From the NCBI GenBank assembly GCA_026874595.1, contig CM049322.1, positions 58,245,886 to 58,309,885 of the forward strand: a DNA stretch of 64,000 bases, given 5' to 3'. Source of the stretch: Sipunculus nudus. Lineage: Eukaryota > Annelida > Sipuncula > Golfingiida > Sipunculidae. The translations under genes and the position numbers were made by a program. Below the pieces are notes generated by a model. It worked only from the letters and a program-made list of their open reading frames with translations, was not told the origin of the DNA and searched no databases. Below, one piece after another: positions 36,609 through 48,708 of the stretch; positions within the stretch are counted from its first letter, which is position 1, and the number at the start of each line of letters is the position of its first letter.

Positions 36609-36643
36609 TTTCTTAGTTGTTCCATATATCAGTCGCAATGTCC
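36031..36643. other. unique centre of the inverted structure
   Basis: It contains a G-run near 36163-36177, a TGACGTCA site near 36333, and an (ATT)n tract at about 36560-36606. No gene is recognised. Confidence 0.5.
36560..36606. repeat. (ATT)n microsatellite
   Basis: About 15 ATT trinucleotides lie next to the right arm of the inverted repeat. Confidence 0.95.
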
Positions 36644-36719
36644 GCAATGGCAATAAATGATATCTTATCGTATTTATTCTTATCTTAATTTATCTTATAT
36701 GTAGTGATTTCGTTTATCG
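36644..36719 (-). repeat. right arm of the 76-bp inverted repeat
   Basis: Reverse complement of 35007-35082 with one difference (AAACAAAATC versus AAACGAAATC). It is followed at once by 28-bp satellite units in forward orientation. Confidence 0.9.
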
Positions 36720-36870
36720 TATAGGTTTATCAGAACGATACGGTCAGTGTGGGCTTATCAGAACGATAAGGTTAGTATAGGTTTATCAGAACGAAACGGT
36801 CAGTGTGGGCTTATCAGAATGATACGGTTAGTATAGGTTTATCAGGACGATACGGCCAGTATATATATAT
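36720..36870 (+). repeat. 28-bp satellite, short plus-oriented block
   Basis: About five units of the alternating types AGGTTTATCAGAACGATACG and GTGGGCTTATCAGAACGAT, the reverse complement of the 35083-36030 array. It ends in a short (AT)n run. Confidence 0.9.
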
Positions 36871-36885
36871 ATATATCAAGGGCGA

Positions 36886-37075
36886 ATCAAATGTTTGTAA
36901 AGGGGAGGGTCCAACCCAAGAAGACTAATAAGAAAGCCTATAAAAAAGGTCCCCTGCTCCAGAAGTATCTGAGGGGTCAAGTCCAGAAAAAAATAGTTTA
37001 AAATCCTGAAAAAAGGATGTTCAAACTCACAACCCCCCCCCCCCCCCCCCGATCCACAAACATTTGTGTCTATGT
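36886..37075 (+). mobile_element. poly(C)-bearing dispersed element related to the GGATCCGCC family
   Basis: It reads AGGGCGAATCAAATG, GGGAGGGTCCAACCCAAGAAG, ACTAATAAGAAAGCC, and a run of about 20 C near 37028-37050. The same order (GAGAGGTCCAATTCAAGAGG, ACTAATGACAAGACTCC, C-run) occurs at 47200-47280. Non-coding and non-autonomous in appearance. Confidence 0.5.
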
Positions 37076-37917
37076 GTGAGGGTGTGTGTGCAAATTAACT
37101 GTTTCACTTTATACATGTGTATAAAATGTGTTGTTTTGTCAGTTAAGGCAACCTGTGGCAATAATTTTTAGAATCTTCCTTTAAACACTAAGAGTCAGTG
37201 ACTAAGTGTCAGCTTGTAATAATATGAATATATTGTATATATGTTAAGGAGAACTGTCAAAGCTAACAAGTGATGCTCCATTTGTGACATATCTGTGGTA
37301 TAAAAGACACTGTGATACATCTAAATATTATCTTCATGAAGATAAAAACCATTAATGTTTAATGATATATTTATTTTATTTTTTTATATAATTTAATCGT
37401 TGAAAGTTAACACAGTTTCACTTCGTTATTACAACTTAAAGTATTTATTATTTTGTGATGTTATGCATCATTACAGCCGAAATAAATTGGGAATTAATTT
37501 TTTAGCAAATTCTCACATATTTCAATGAAATATAAAAAACAGGTGTAAACGCATATTTTCTATGAAAATTATTTATCTTGTTTATTGTTGAAAAGAAACA
37601 ACTTAATGATTATTTTCTAATTATTACTCATGGCTGTCAAAATGTCTGATTCTAAGTGGAATATGATAACAAGTATGGATTTTTTATCTCTTTTTTTATT
37701 ACTTGCCAAAAAAATAGCATTTTTCCCTTCTCTTTCTCCAACCCCTCCCCCTCCCCCCAGTCAGGGTACATATGCAGCAATAGAATGCAATATTATTGTT
37801 TATAATCATAAATCAACAAACTGTGTGATAACTAAATATATTAAGATTGATATTTTTAAATGACAACTTCTTAAATTGCAGTCACTTTTGACAATATATA
37901 ATGTTATAGATATGAGT
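37076..37917. other. unique spacer inside the 28-bp satellite zone
   Basis: AT-rich unique DNA. A forward frame at 37630-37863 (77 residues) has low-complexity composition and no domain, so I do not call it. Confidence 0.5.
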
Positions 37918-39750
37918 ATGAGTGTGAGTATATCAGGACGATACGATCAGTGTAGGTATATCAGGACGATACGGTCAGTGTAGGTATATCAGAACGATAC
38001 GGTCAGTTTAAGTATATCAGGACGATACGGTCAGTTTAGGTATATCAGAACGATACGGTCAGTGTAGGTATATCAGGACGATACGGTCAGTTTAGGTATA
38101 TCAGGACGATACGGTCAGTGTAGGTATATCAGGACGATACGGCCAGTGTAGGTATATCAGGACGATACGGTCAGTTTAGGTATATCAGGACGATATGGTC
38201 AGTGTAGCTATATCAGGACGATACGGTCAGTGTGTAGGTATATCAGGACGATACGGCCAGTTTAGGTATATCAGGACGATACGGCCAGTTTAGGTATATC
38301 AGGACGATACGGTCAGTGTGGGCTTATCAGGACGATACGGTCAGTGTAGGTATATCAGGACGATATGGTCAGTGTAGGTATATCAGGACGATACGGTCAG
38401 TGTAGGTATATCAGGACGATACGGTCAGTGTAGGTATATCAGGACGATACGGCCAGTTTAGGTATATCAGGGCGATACGGTCAGTGTAGGTTTCTAAGGA
38501 CGATACGGTCAGTGTAGGTTTATCAGGACGATACGGTCAGTGTAGGTTTATCAGTACGATACGGTTAGTGTGGGCTTATCAGGACGATACGGTCAGTGTG
38601 GGCATATCAGGACCATGAGGTCAGTGTGGGCATACCAGAACGATACGGTTAGTATAGGTTTATCAGAACGATACGGTCAGTGTTGGCATACCAGAACGAT
38701 ACGGTTAGTATAGGTTTATCAGGACGATACGGTCAGTGTGGGCATATCAGAACGATGCGGTTAGTATAGGTTTATCAGGACGATACGGTCAGTGTGGGCA
38801 TATCAGAACGATACGGTTAGTAGAGGTTTATCAGGACGTTACGGTCAGTGTGGGCATAACAGAACCATATTGATTAGTATAGGTTTATCAGGACGATACC
38901 GTCAGTCGGGGCATATTAGAACATTACGGTTAGTATAGTTTTATCAGGACGATACGGTCAGTGTGGGCATATCAGAACGATACGGCTAGTATAGGTTTAT
39001 CAGGACGATAAGGTCAGTGTGGGCATACCAGAACGATTTGGTTGGTATAGGTTTATCAGGACGATACGGTCAGTGTGGGCATATCAGAACGATACGGTTA
39101 ATATAGGTTTATCAGGACGATACGGTCAGTGTGGGCATATCAGAACGATATGATTAGTATGGGTTTATCAGAACGATATGGTCAGTTTGGGCATACCAGA
39201 ACGATATGGTTAGTATGGGTTTATCAGGACGATATGGTCAGTGTGGGCTTATCAGGACGATACGGTTAGTATAGGTTTATCAGAACGATATGGTCAGTTT
39301 TGGCATACCAGAACGATATGGTTAGTATGGGTTTATCAGGACGATATGGTCAGAGTGGGCATATCAGAACGATACGGTTAGTATAGGTTTATCAGAACGA
39401 TATGGTCAGTTTTGGCATACCAGAACGATATGGTTAGTATAGGTTTATCAGGACGATATGGTCAGAGTGGGCATATCAGAACCATACGGTTAGTATAAGT
39501 TTATCAGAACGATATGGTCAGTTTGGGCATACCAGAACGATATGGTTAGTATGGGTTTATCAGGACGATATGGTCAGTGTGGGGCGATACGGTCAGTGTT
39601 GGCATATCAGAACGATACGGTTAGTATGGGTTTATCAGGACGATACGGTCAGTGTTGGCATATCAGAACGATATGGTTAGTATTGGTTTATCAGGACGAT
39701 ATGGCCAGTGTGCGCTTATCGGGACAATACGATCAGTGTGTGTTTTTCTA
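37918..39750 (+). repeat. 28-bp satellite, main plus-oriented block
   Basis: About 65 units of the form AGGTATATCAGGACGATACG then GTCAGTGT, with sub-classes that change along the array: TATATCAGG early, then alternating GGGCATATCAGAACGAT and AGGTTTATCAGGACGAT from about 38640. The alternation gives an effective 56-bp dimer in the distal half. Short frames here are artefacts. Confidence 0.95.
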
Positions 39751-41273
39751 GAGAGGACTACCTTGTGATATATTATTACCTTAAAGGGATATAGCAAAAT
39801 TCAAAACTGTTATTTTTCCACATCCTTTTTTTACTTCAATATCGGGTTGATGAATCTAACATGAATACTATTAAATACAAGCAGGAAATACATACATTTG
39901 GCAAGACAGTTTAAGTCCTCTTTATATTCTTTATTATTTATATAATTTATATAAACTATATATCTCAAATATTCACACAAACATTTCAGGTTTTTGAATT
40001 AATATTAATTGAGCATAATATTTTTAAGATACAGTTGTATTTGGTCTCTGAGGAATTGAACGGTAATCAAAAATAAGATTATTTATATAAATTTATTGCT
40101 GTATTCTTATCCGCTCTTTATTTCAACACAAATTCTAAATTATTTTAATCATTTCTACCGCAATAACATTGTAATCTAATTATAAACTTTATATGTTTTA
40201 TATATGTATCTTTTCAAACATGGTTACATTAATTGTGCACTAGATTTATAGTCGCTGTCCAGGAGGGAATCATGATAAAGCTAATGTGCTTTCTCCAAGT
40301 ATGTTAATGTCAGCTTTTAGAGGACCCACGTGATATATAACTAAGAACCAGCAATGCATTGGAAATTACATCATATATACATGTGAACATGTGATACATA
40401 TGTCTGCTGTATTAATAATTATAACATTTATATATATATATATATATATATAAGATATAATGTGAATTTAGTGATACGATATAATAATAATATCTGCTGC
40501 AAAGCGATAAGAAAAAAGAAACATAGATTTATGCCATGCCTAGTCCATGGGTCTTAATATTGGTATAAGTCAGAAAGTGACGGGAGTGCCATAACAATGT
40601 TAATGAGAGGAAGCTGAAAGTTAATCTAAACAAAGTACATCAAATGTACGGTATAACATCTCTTAACAAACACCTCAGTTTAGGACTACTTCAAAATAAT
40701 GCCCCCTTTTCCACGGTCCCAATTATGATTTGCTCTTTACCTCGCTTAGAACTCCACTTCGAAAATACGACAACTTTATCGAGGTCTCGTTGGTGTCGTT
40801 ATATGGCGGTTCCCTGTGGTAAACAAGGTAAACAATGGGAAATCCGGGGAAGGTTCATAACAAATTTAAGGTAAGCAAAGCACATTAAGTGCATGATATT
40901 ACTGATTTTGTATGATTTCACTTATCATAAAAACAAAGTTTATGTGAATATTCAAGTGCAATATATTCTTTTAACTACAGAACAATAAGGTATCACCGTG
41001 CATGCATTGGCGTAATTCTTAAATGAAAGTATACATGAACATTAAAACGAAAGCATACCGGCAATGCTTAAATGGGATCTAGCAAAGCTGAAGCTGACAA
41101 TATGCCGTACACCAGATAAAATATTTGTCTTTGACAAAAATAAATTCTGACAACACTGCCATTTCATTAAATACGGCAACCGATTTGCGTAGGATATTTT
41201 TATTCTAAACAGCATTCATAATAATATTAATTTTAAGGCTAAAAAAAACTTCAACATATAGGCTTTGGTAGTG
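39751..41273. other. intergenic, no gene seen
   Basis: Unique AT-rich DNA with a small (AT)n at 40430-40452. A 76-residue frame at 40644-40874 has no recognised domain or clear splice context. Confidence 0.5.
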
Positions 41274-41359
41274 CAGTAAATACCCGGATCCAATACCGTA
41301 CGGTCAATGGGACGTGGACAAAGCATTGTCGAGGTGGTCGTCTAAGCCAGGTTTTACTG
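41274..41359. mobile_element. 86-bp MITE-like element with CAGTAAA/TTTACTG ends
   Basis: It starts CAGTAAATACCCGG and ends GAGGTGGTCGTCTAAGCCAGG then TTTTACTG. The termini are inverted (CAGTAAA, TTTACTG), and the subterminal GAGGTGGTCG block matches the 30635-30796 element. Probably a deletion derivative of a pogo/Tigger-like transposon. Confidence 0.5.
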
Positions 41360-42914
41360 TATTAATATTTAAGCTTAGTGGATGTGCTTTTTTTACACTT
41401 TTTTTAACAAATGTAATATATTTCATTATCGACGTCTGGTTTTATTGGAAAAGATGACGCTTATTTCATTACATTGCCATAAAAGAGAAAAGACGTAAAT
41501 TTCAAATGACTGTTGGACTATATTCTGTGATAGGGTTTAAGTGTGTGTGTGTGGGTGTGGGTGTGTATCGCTGTGGGGATCACTTTTTGAGGACTCTCTT
41601 TATCTGCAATTAGAAGGATGTCTGGAGATCCGTCTTGTTTACCTATCACTTAAGAGGGGCAGACAGGTCGCCCTTCACGTGAAACCCTAGACCCGAGCCA
41701 AGGGAGCTGTCCTTTATACACGACAGTTACCAGCAGCGGCAAGCATTTGATAAAAAAATAGTGACGTGACTCTTGAATGCCGCTTAAATTAGAAGAGAAC
41801 ATTGATCTCCCTGAATATAAATGGAATATTAATTACATTATATTCTCTGATGCCTCCTGGATTTATTATTATCAATTATTACAGTGTAACGCTAATTAAT
41901 TGGAATGATAATTTACTATGATTATAATCAATTTAGCTTAAAATGAAATAAGATTAAAAGGTTTTAATTCGGATCTCGTCAAAAGACAATTTATTAATTC
42001 AACTATCTGACCTTTATAGACTTAAGGTAATCCCTTGGAGCTTTTGTTATGAAAAAAGGCCAGAAACGTTGATATGTCCGCACACAGGTTGCGAAATTTG
42101 TCTGTACCAACGTGTTTATAATGTGTGGGAGCCGACAAAATACTCAAAAAAAATTCAATAAGGGCATTTGGCGGAAGGTGAGACAAGCCAGAGCTTTGCA
42201 AATGTCGTTTTTCCACAAGTACCTTTCTACCTCCGCATATATGCAAACGACTTCATTAGGTTTCATTTGGGGGGGGGGGGGGGTTATTAACACTGTTGTG
42301 TTAACAAGCATGTTGTTGATAAATAATTTCATGCAACCATCACGAAGGCCTTATAAGAATTTTTCATATCAAGAATTAGAATATGATCATAAATATATAT
42401 AGAGGTAGCCAGAAATCAAATAAATTCTGTTCCAAAGGTAGATAAATGAGCTCTTTTATGACCATGTTAATCCAATAAAATTAGAATGTAATAATATAAT
42501 AGCCAATTGTACCCATGTTAATCAATATTACTGTCAAACCAGGTTGAAAGAAAACAAGAAAACGTTGCATTTAGTACGGTAACACGTTACAAGTTGAACC
42601 CTCCCACACCAACGTAAATGTAAACACTTCTGACGGTAAAACAGACATCCAAGTATCATTACCATGGCAAATATAGCGATGTCAGCAGGCAGCTACACAC
42701 GTGTACACTTTGTTCTATAGGTATTAATATTACAGGAGATCCTTTGTTTCTTAAAAGACCGTTTCCATTATCGACAATCAAATATTTATATCCATGTTGC
42801 TCAGTATAATTCAACAATATTATACGTATTATGGTTTATTAACTTAAAATAATACAACTAAAATGTTGTTGATATAGCAAATCACACTTGCCATTTTTCA
42901 TATTTTGTAGTACT
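41360..42914. other. intergenic, no gene seen
   Basis: Unique sequence with a GT-rich run near 41542-41572 and a G-run near 42270-42284. The overlapping frames on both strands at 42022-42402 have no domain. Confidence 0.5.
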
Positions 42915-42999
42915 TCAATATATCTTATCCTCCAAAACAGAGTTTTGCAGAAACCATAGGTTACCGGAGAACCTCTCCATAAACACTAGACGGAATTTT

Positions 43000-44180
43000 A
43001 TGATACTCGGAATTAAATCCGTCACATGTGAACTGCTGCGCCTTCGTTTTTGGTTGATTCTGGCCTTTCCGCTCTGTACAGCGTCCAACTGTGTGTCTGT
43101 TTTCACCCACAAACTCACATATCTTGGGACCCGTTTGACCAATCTGGCTGGAAATTTTGCAAAAGTGTAGCTATTGGATAACTTTATATTATACACAAAA
43201 CTGGTGGCGCCATCTACAACTTATTTTGCACAGCCTAAATCTGTTCGTCTTTCTTGAGTTTAAATCACTCATATCTCTGAAGTGGTTTGACTTATCCGCC
43301 TGAATGTTTGCATGTGTATACATCTCTGAACTATTTCTCGTTTATACGACAGATGGCGCCACCTTCAATAACAGTTACGCTACCGATATCCATGCTAATA
43401 TCTCAGGACTGGTTTGACGCATGTGTGTTGGTCTTACATAGCTCTTTTCATATTCCAAACTGGTAGCGCCACATGCAAATATTTTTGCATGGTGTCCACC
43501 TGTCTGTCTAGGGTAAAGATCACTGATAGCTCGACAGTGGTTTGACCATCCGTCTGAAATGTTGTATGTCCAAACATCTTTGATAGATTTCTCGTTTATG
43601 TGAAAGGTGGTGCCACCTACAACCACATTTATGCTTGAGACATCCATGCAAATATCTAAGGAAGGACTCATTTGACGTATCAGCCTGAAATTGTGCATGT
43701 GAATAGATCATACACTTTTTCTATCATACACTAAACTGTTGGCACCACCTGCAAATGGTGTCACTACTGCAACTATATTTGCATGGTGTCTATCTGTTTG
43801 TCTGTCTAGGGTACAAATTACTCATATCTCGGCAGTGGTTTGACTTATCTGTCTGACATGTAGCATGTGTATACACCTTAGATTTTCCGTTGCGCTGGCA
43901 GGTGGCGCCACCTATAAATGTGTTTACATGGCAGACATCTCAGTACTGGTTTGACGAAACGGCCTGAAATATTGCATGAGTACTTATCATTCATCTCTAC
44001 AGCTTTTACGAATTTGGTGGCCTAACCTACAACCCTTTTTGCTTGATGTCCGTCTGTTCATTTGCCTAAGGTGAAAATTACTCATATCTCAGCAGTGGTT
44101 TGACTAATCCACCTGAAATGTAAACATCGTTGATAGCTTTCTCGTTCAAATGGCGAGTGGCGCCACCTACAATCAACACA
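43000..44180. repeat. ~137-bp divergent tandem repeat with GGTGGCGCCACC palindrome
   Basis: Eight spaced copies share a GTGGTTTGAC block, then CTGAAATGTTGCATGTG, then an RGTGGCGCCACCTACAA block, then GTCTGTCTAGGGT and ACTCATATCTC. The palindromic block falls near 43206, 43352, 43469, 43606, 43743, 43905, 44022 and 44161, so the mean period is about 137 bp. Best copies contain the 12-bp palindrome GGTGGCGCCACC. Reverse-strand frames at 43375-43711 arise from the repeat. The copies are strongly diverged, indicating age. Confidence 0.8.
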
Positions 44181-44283
44181 TCTCACTGTATTTCCCCTTA
44201 CCAATCAATCCATACCTCAAGTCATCCGTACCACTCTGATTTCGGCGGATACACGTAGTCGCTTGTCGACTACCTATATTCTG

Positions 44284-44317
<34 letters not shown>
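44284..44317. repeat. (ATT)n microsatellite
   Basis: About eleven ATT/TTA trinucleotides. Confidence 0.9.
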
Positions 44318-44319
<2 letters not shown>

Positions 44320-44491
44320 ACGCTATTTGTGATCTTTTAAGATCAAGCTTGGGGAACCATAAAAGAAATTGAATAATTTGTACTATACAAATATAAAAAA
44401 GTAGTGTTTTTATTTATGAATTAAACTAATGTTGCAGGGTTTCTCTTCTAAAGGTTCATCTTAACCCCTGTCTTTGCACTTTAGCGTTATC

Positions 44492-44496
<5 letters not shown>

Positions 44497-44560
<64 letters not shown>
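44497..44560. repeat. (AT)n microsatellite
   Basis: About 64 bp of uninterrupted AT. Frames across it encode runs of Tyr-Ile and are artefacts. Confidence 0.95.
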
Positions 44561-44563
<3 letters not shown>

Positions 44564-45062
44564 TGAAATTGATTCCATGAATTGTGATTTCTTTATTATA
44601 AGTATAGAACGGCGGGACAACACTGTTGTATCCTCCACTAAATTGCACCTCCCATCCCAATTGAGCAAAAACACAAACACATATGGCAGATGTAAGTGGT
44701 ATATAAATTGGTGACGATCGATTTAATGTGCCAGAAGCAATTAAAAGGCATGTGCGTGCAGCGCAGTTGTCGCCGATCAAATGACCGTTGACTAGCACCC
44801 GTTGTGTAAGGGAGATACCTCAGTGACCGATTGGCCGTTCTGGACCTGTCATGGTCCAGTGGGTTCAGCCTAGTGCCATCTAGCTAGGTTACTAGGTTCT
44901 CTCAGCGGAAACTAAGTGGACCTGCAACTGTGTGCTCTCTTTGTTATGTTCACTGTTCTCTTTGTTAGCCAAGAACAAAGAAATCAATACACGTATCCTG
45001 TATACGATGACAAAATTATATCAGGAAGCTAGGTCGAATATTAGATGAACATTAAAGTTTCA

Positions 45063-45063
<1 letters not shown>
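44561..45063. other. intergenic, no gene seen
   Basis: Unique DNA. GGACCTGTCATGGTCC near 44843 is an imperfect palindrome, and TTCACTGTTCTCTTTGTTAG repeats part of CTCTTTGTTATGTTCAC just before it. No RNA gene is recognised. Confidence 0.4.
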
Positions 45064-45102
<39 letters not shown>

Positions 45103-45124
45103 GTATATATATATATATATATAT
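45064..45124. repeat. (AT)n microsatellite
   Basis: Two AT runs joined by AAATG. Confidence 0.9.
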
Positions 45125-45139
45125 TGTTAAGTAAACATT

Positions 45140-45250
45140 TTACTCAGGGGAAAAATTGGTCCGATCCCGGGATGGAACCCATGTCGGTGGCGCACATTTC
45201 CTGCGTTTCAACCGCTTCCCTATATAAGCTTCACTAGCGAGACAGTTCAG
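45140..45250 (-). mobile_element. tRNA-derived SINE-like fragment
   Basis: On the reverse strand it reads AAGCTTATATAGGGAAGCGG, TTGAAACGCAGGAAATG, TGCGCCACCGACATGGG and TTCCATCCCGGGATC. GGGTTCCATCCC resembles a pol III B-box (GGTTCGANTCC), and AAGCGGTTGAAACGC occupies the place of the anticodon-arm region. No acceptor-stem pairing is clear, so it is not a functional tRNA. It sits between two (AT)n runs. Confidence 0.4.
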
Positions 45251-45251
45251 T

Positions 45252-45255
<4 letters not shown>

Positions 45256-45320
<65 letters not shown>

Positions 45321-45348
45321 TACATACATACATACATACATACATAGA

Positions 45349-45381
<33 letters not shown>

Positions 45382-45384
45382 TGT
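45256..45384. repeat. compound (AT)n-(AC)n-(ATAC)n-(GT)n microsatellite
   Basis: About 52 bp of AT, then CACACACA, then seven CATA units, a short AGAG break, and about 30 bp of GT. Confidence 0.9.
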
Positions 45385-45680
45385 GAAACTGCGAACATGT
45401 AATCTCAGTTCCTTCAACCTTGCCTATTTATTAAGTTTAACAGATACTCAGAGAATCGGACAACTCACTCTCCCGGACAACGGATTTTTTTTCCGTCCCA
45501 CCTGCCACCAGTACATATTGTGACCTTCTTAACCGGACACACATCGCGAGTACTAATTTTTGTTCTGCTCAGAGATGTCACTCCGAGGTCATAACCTCGT
45601 AGAACCTGTATTGGTTTCAGGGACAACCCGGGAACCAGCGTGATTTGATGAACCATAAATTCACTCTGTGTATTCACGTC

Positions 45681-45682
<2 letters not shown>
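45385..45682. other. intergenic, possible transposon remnant
   Basis: CGGACAACTCACTCTCCCGG, ACAACGG and TTAACCGGACACACATCG repeat a CCGGACA word in a way seen near ends of some DNA transposons. No inverted terminus or transposase is visible, so this is only a weak indication. Confidence 0.3.

Positions 45683-45721
<39 letters not shown>
45683..45721. repeat. (CT)n microsatellite
   Basis: About 19 CT dinucleotides. Confidence 0.95.
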
Positions 45722-45729
<8 letters not shown>

Positions 45730-45947
45730 TACAATTTGTCTTATCCTTGATAAATTAATTGTGGATCATGCTTTATGACTGTTAACATGTCGTTTTATAA
45801 ATACAATTTTGATATGTCTGGGGGAACTGATAAGTAGAAAGGTACCTCACCAGTTCCATGAATATTTGGATTCATCCCTTTAACCCGATTAGAAATTGAA
45901 TTGAATCATTATATAACTAACAGACAAACAGACCAACGTGTATTAGC

Positions 45948-46125
45948 AGTGGCGGGTCCAGAGAGAGGATTGGGGGGGGGGGGGGGTCTGTGGGATTAGA
46001 GCCGCAACAATGTATTTTCAGGGTTCACACAAATTTGTCCGACCTGGACCCCCTCCTTTCCGGGTCAGAGGACCTTCCTTTAGGATTCATTTTAGTCTTC
46101 AAGGGTTGGACCCTTCCCTTTCCAT
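45948..46125 (-). mobile_element. G-tract-bearing member of the GGATCCGCC element family
   Basis: It starts AGCAGTGGCGGGTCCAGAGA, then a run of about 15 G, then GACCTGGACCCCCTCCTTTCC and TCTTCAAGGGTTGGACCC. The GGCGGGTCCAG end, homopolymer and TTGGACCC string (reverse of GGGTCCAA) match the segments near 34640, 36900 and 47200, here in the opposite order. Confidence 0.5.
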
Positions 46126-47163
<1,038 letters not shown>

Positions 47164-47177
47164 CAATCATCAAGTTG

Positions 47178-47390
47178 CAGGGGCGGATGCAGGATTAAGT
47201 AGAAGGAGAGGTCCAATTCAAGAGGACTAATGACAAGACTCCCTAAACCCCCCCCCCCCCTCCCCCCCCCCCCCCCCAAAAAAAAAGGGCTGCAAAATTG
47301 ACCTGAATTCCTTAAAACGGTTGATGCGGCTGAAAAAAACGGGGTCCTGACCCCCTGGAATCCCTTCTGGATCCGCTTGTTAGTTGATCA
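47178..47390 (+). mobile_element. most complete GGATCCGCC-family element with C/A tract
   Basis: It begins CAGGGGCGGATGCAGGATT and ends GGAATCCCTTCTGGATCCGC. These ends are imperfect inverted repeats of each other (GGCGGATGCAG versus CTGGATCCGC). Between them are AGGTCCAATTCAAGAGGAC, TAATGACAAGACTCC, a C-rich tract (47248-47277), an A-run and GGGGTCCTGACCCCCTGG. It is about 210 bp and non-coding, consistent with a short non-autonomous DNA element. Confidence 0.6.
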
Positions 47391-47875
47391 ACCGCAGTTG
47401 ATTAGTCGTTATCAAATAGGACAGTAATAACTGTTACTGTAAGCATGCGACCTTATAAGGCCTTTACACCTGAGATGAACTGATGGGAATTGTTAAGCAA
47501 ATAGGATTCTCCGATTACATCAAAACGACTGGCACAGAACACAAAAATGTGATATGACCAATAAGATCGTGGTAACGCATGGTGCGTCCATCTCCAGGTT
47601 TTAAATCCGCGACACACCGCTCTAGTTGGCCTGATTCCTGCCTTAGTGTTGAGACCTGAAAGAACTTGCTGAACAAAGCAGCGGGAAAACGAAGGAGATC
47701 TTAATCGGCTGCATGGTGCATCTCTGTCCGTGTTTATCTCAAAGTATGATTTATTGAAAGTTATATTCATAAACCTGGAGTAGAGAAAGCCATAACATGT
47801 CCGACATGTACAGTTCACACACAACAGGTGGCTGTCTTGGAGCTCATGGAATATACAGCATATACCATATGCAAG
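47391..47875. other. intergenic, no gene seen
   Basis: Unique DNA. A reverse-strand frame over 47453-48001 gets its N-terminal part from the 20-bp minisatellite and has no domain in the rest. Confidence 0.4.
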
Positions 47876-48125
47876 AAACAAAATACAAGTTGTACGTACA
47901 GAATACCACGTGCATGCACAAAATACCACGGGTACATACAGAAAACCACGTGTACGTACAGAATACCACGTGTATTCGTACAGAATTCCACGTGCACGCA
48001 CAGACTACCAGGTGTACGTATAAAATACCAGGTGTACGAACAGAATACCACGTGTACGTACAGAATATCACGTGTACGTACAGAATACCACGTGCACGTA
48101 CAGAATACCAAGTGTACGTACATAA
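47876..48125 (+). repeat. 20-bp minisatellite centred on CACGTG
   Basis: About 12 units of ACCACGTGTACGTACAGAAT. Each unit combines CACGTG (an E-box palindrome) with GTACGTAC (also palindromic), so both strands look alike and several overlapping frames on both strands appear open. They are repeat artefacts. Confidence 0.9.
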
Positions 48126-48139
48126 ACATAATGTATAAC

Positions 48140-48642
48140 CATATTATTTAAAGCTAAAGTGATCATTACTTTGTGTGGAGCATGTGACGGTGAAGCTAGC
48201 TACCTTTGGTTTCATGGTCTCCACATAAAGAAGGTTTCATTAATCATAGAAATGTTCCCGGAAATTGTCTGCTCAATCCTTTTTATTTCCTTAGGTTATT
48301 GTTATGTTAAAGGAAACATACACATAATATATTTAATAATATATAGGAATATAGACGTTGTATACCAAAGTAAGTTTACATCAGTTTCCTAGAGTTCGAT
48401 ATGCTTAATGAATGGAGAAATACACTTTTGTTCCGACAGGTGCAACAGTTTCTCTGTTCAGCATAGGGCTGGGTATCGTTCAGCCTATTTAGGTACAATA
48501 AATACTGCAATACACTTAAAGCGATACCCGATACATACTGCCGATACGCTTCATTTTTTGGGGGTATCATTTCTGATCTAATATCCTGTGAAATTTTTTC
48601 TTGAACGAAAAGACCGTAATATAATATAATGGAAGCACCAAA

Positions 48643-48650
<8 letters not shown>
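48140..48650. other. intergenic, no gene seen
   Basis: Unique AT-rich DNA. GGTATCG/CGATACC words recur near 48473-48550. Confidence 0.4.

Positions 48651-48705
<55 letters not shown>
48651..48705. repeat. (AT)n microsatellite
   Basis: About 50 bp of AT dinucleotides. Confidence 0.95.

Positions 48706-48708
<3 letters not shown>

Noticed and set aside
42022-42402. Overlapping frames of 62-96 codons as a small gene
   Set aside because: No domain, frames open on both strands, and one crosses a G-run.
47453-48125. Regular spaced palindromes as a CRISPR array
   Set aside because: Units are 20 bp with no variable spacers, in a eukaryotic context.
47453-48151. Overlapping long frames on both strands rich in YVQNTTC or VHVVFCTYTWY
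   Set aside because: The 20-bp palindromic minisatellite makes both strands open; there is no recognisable domain.
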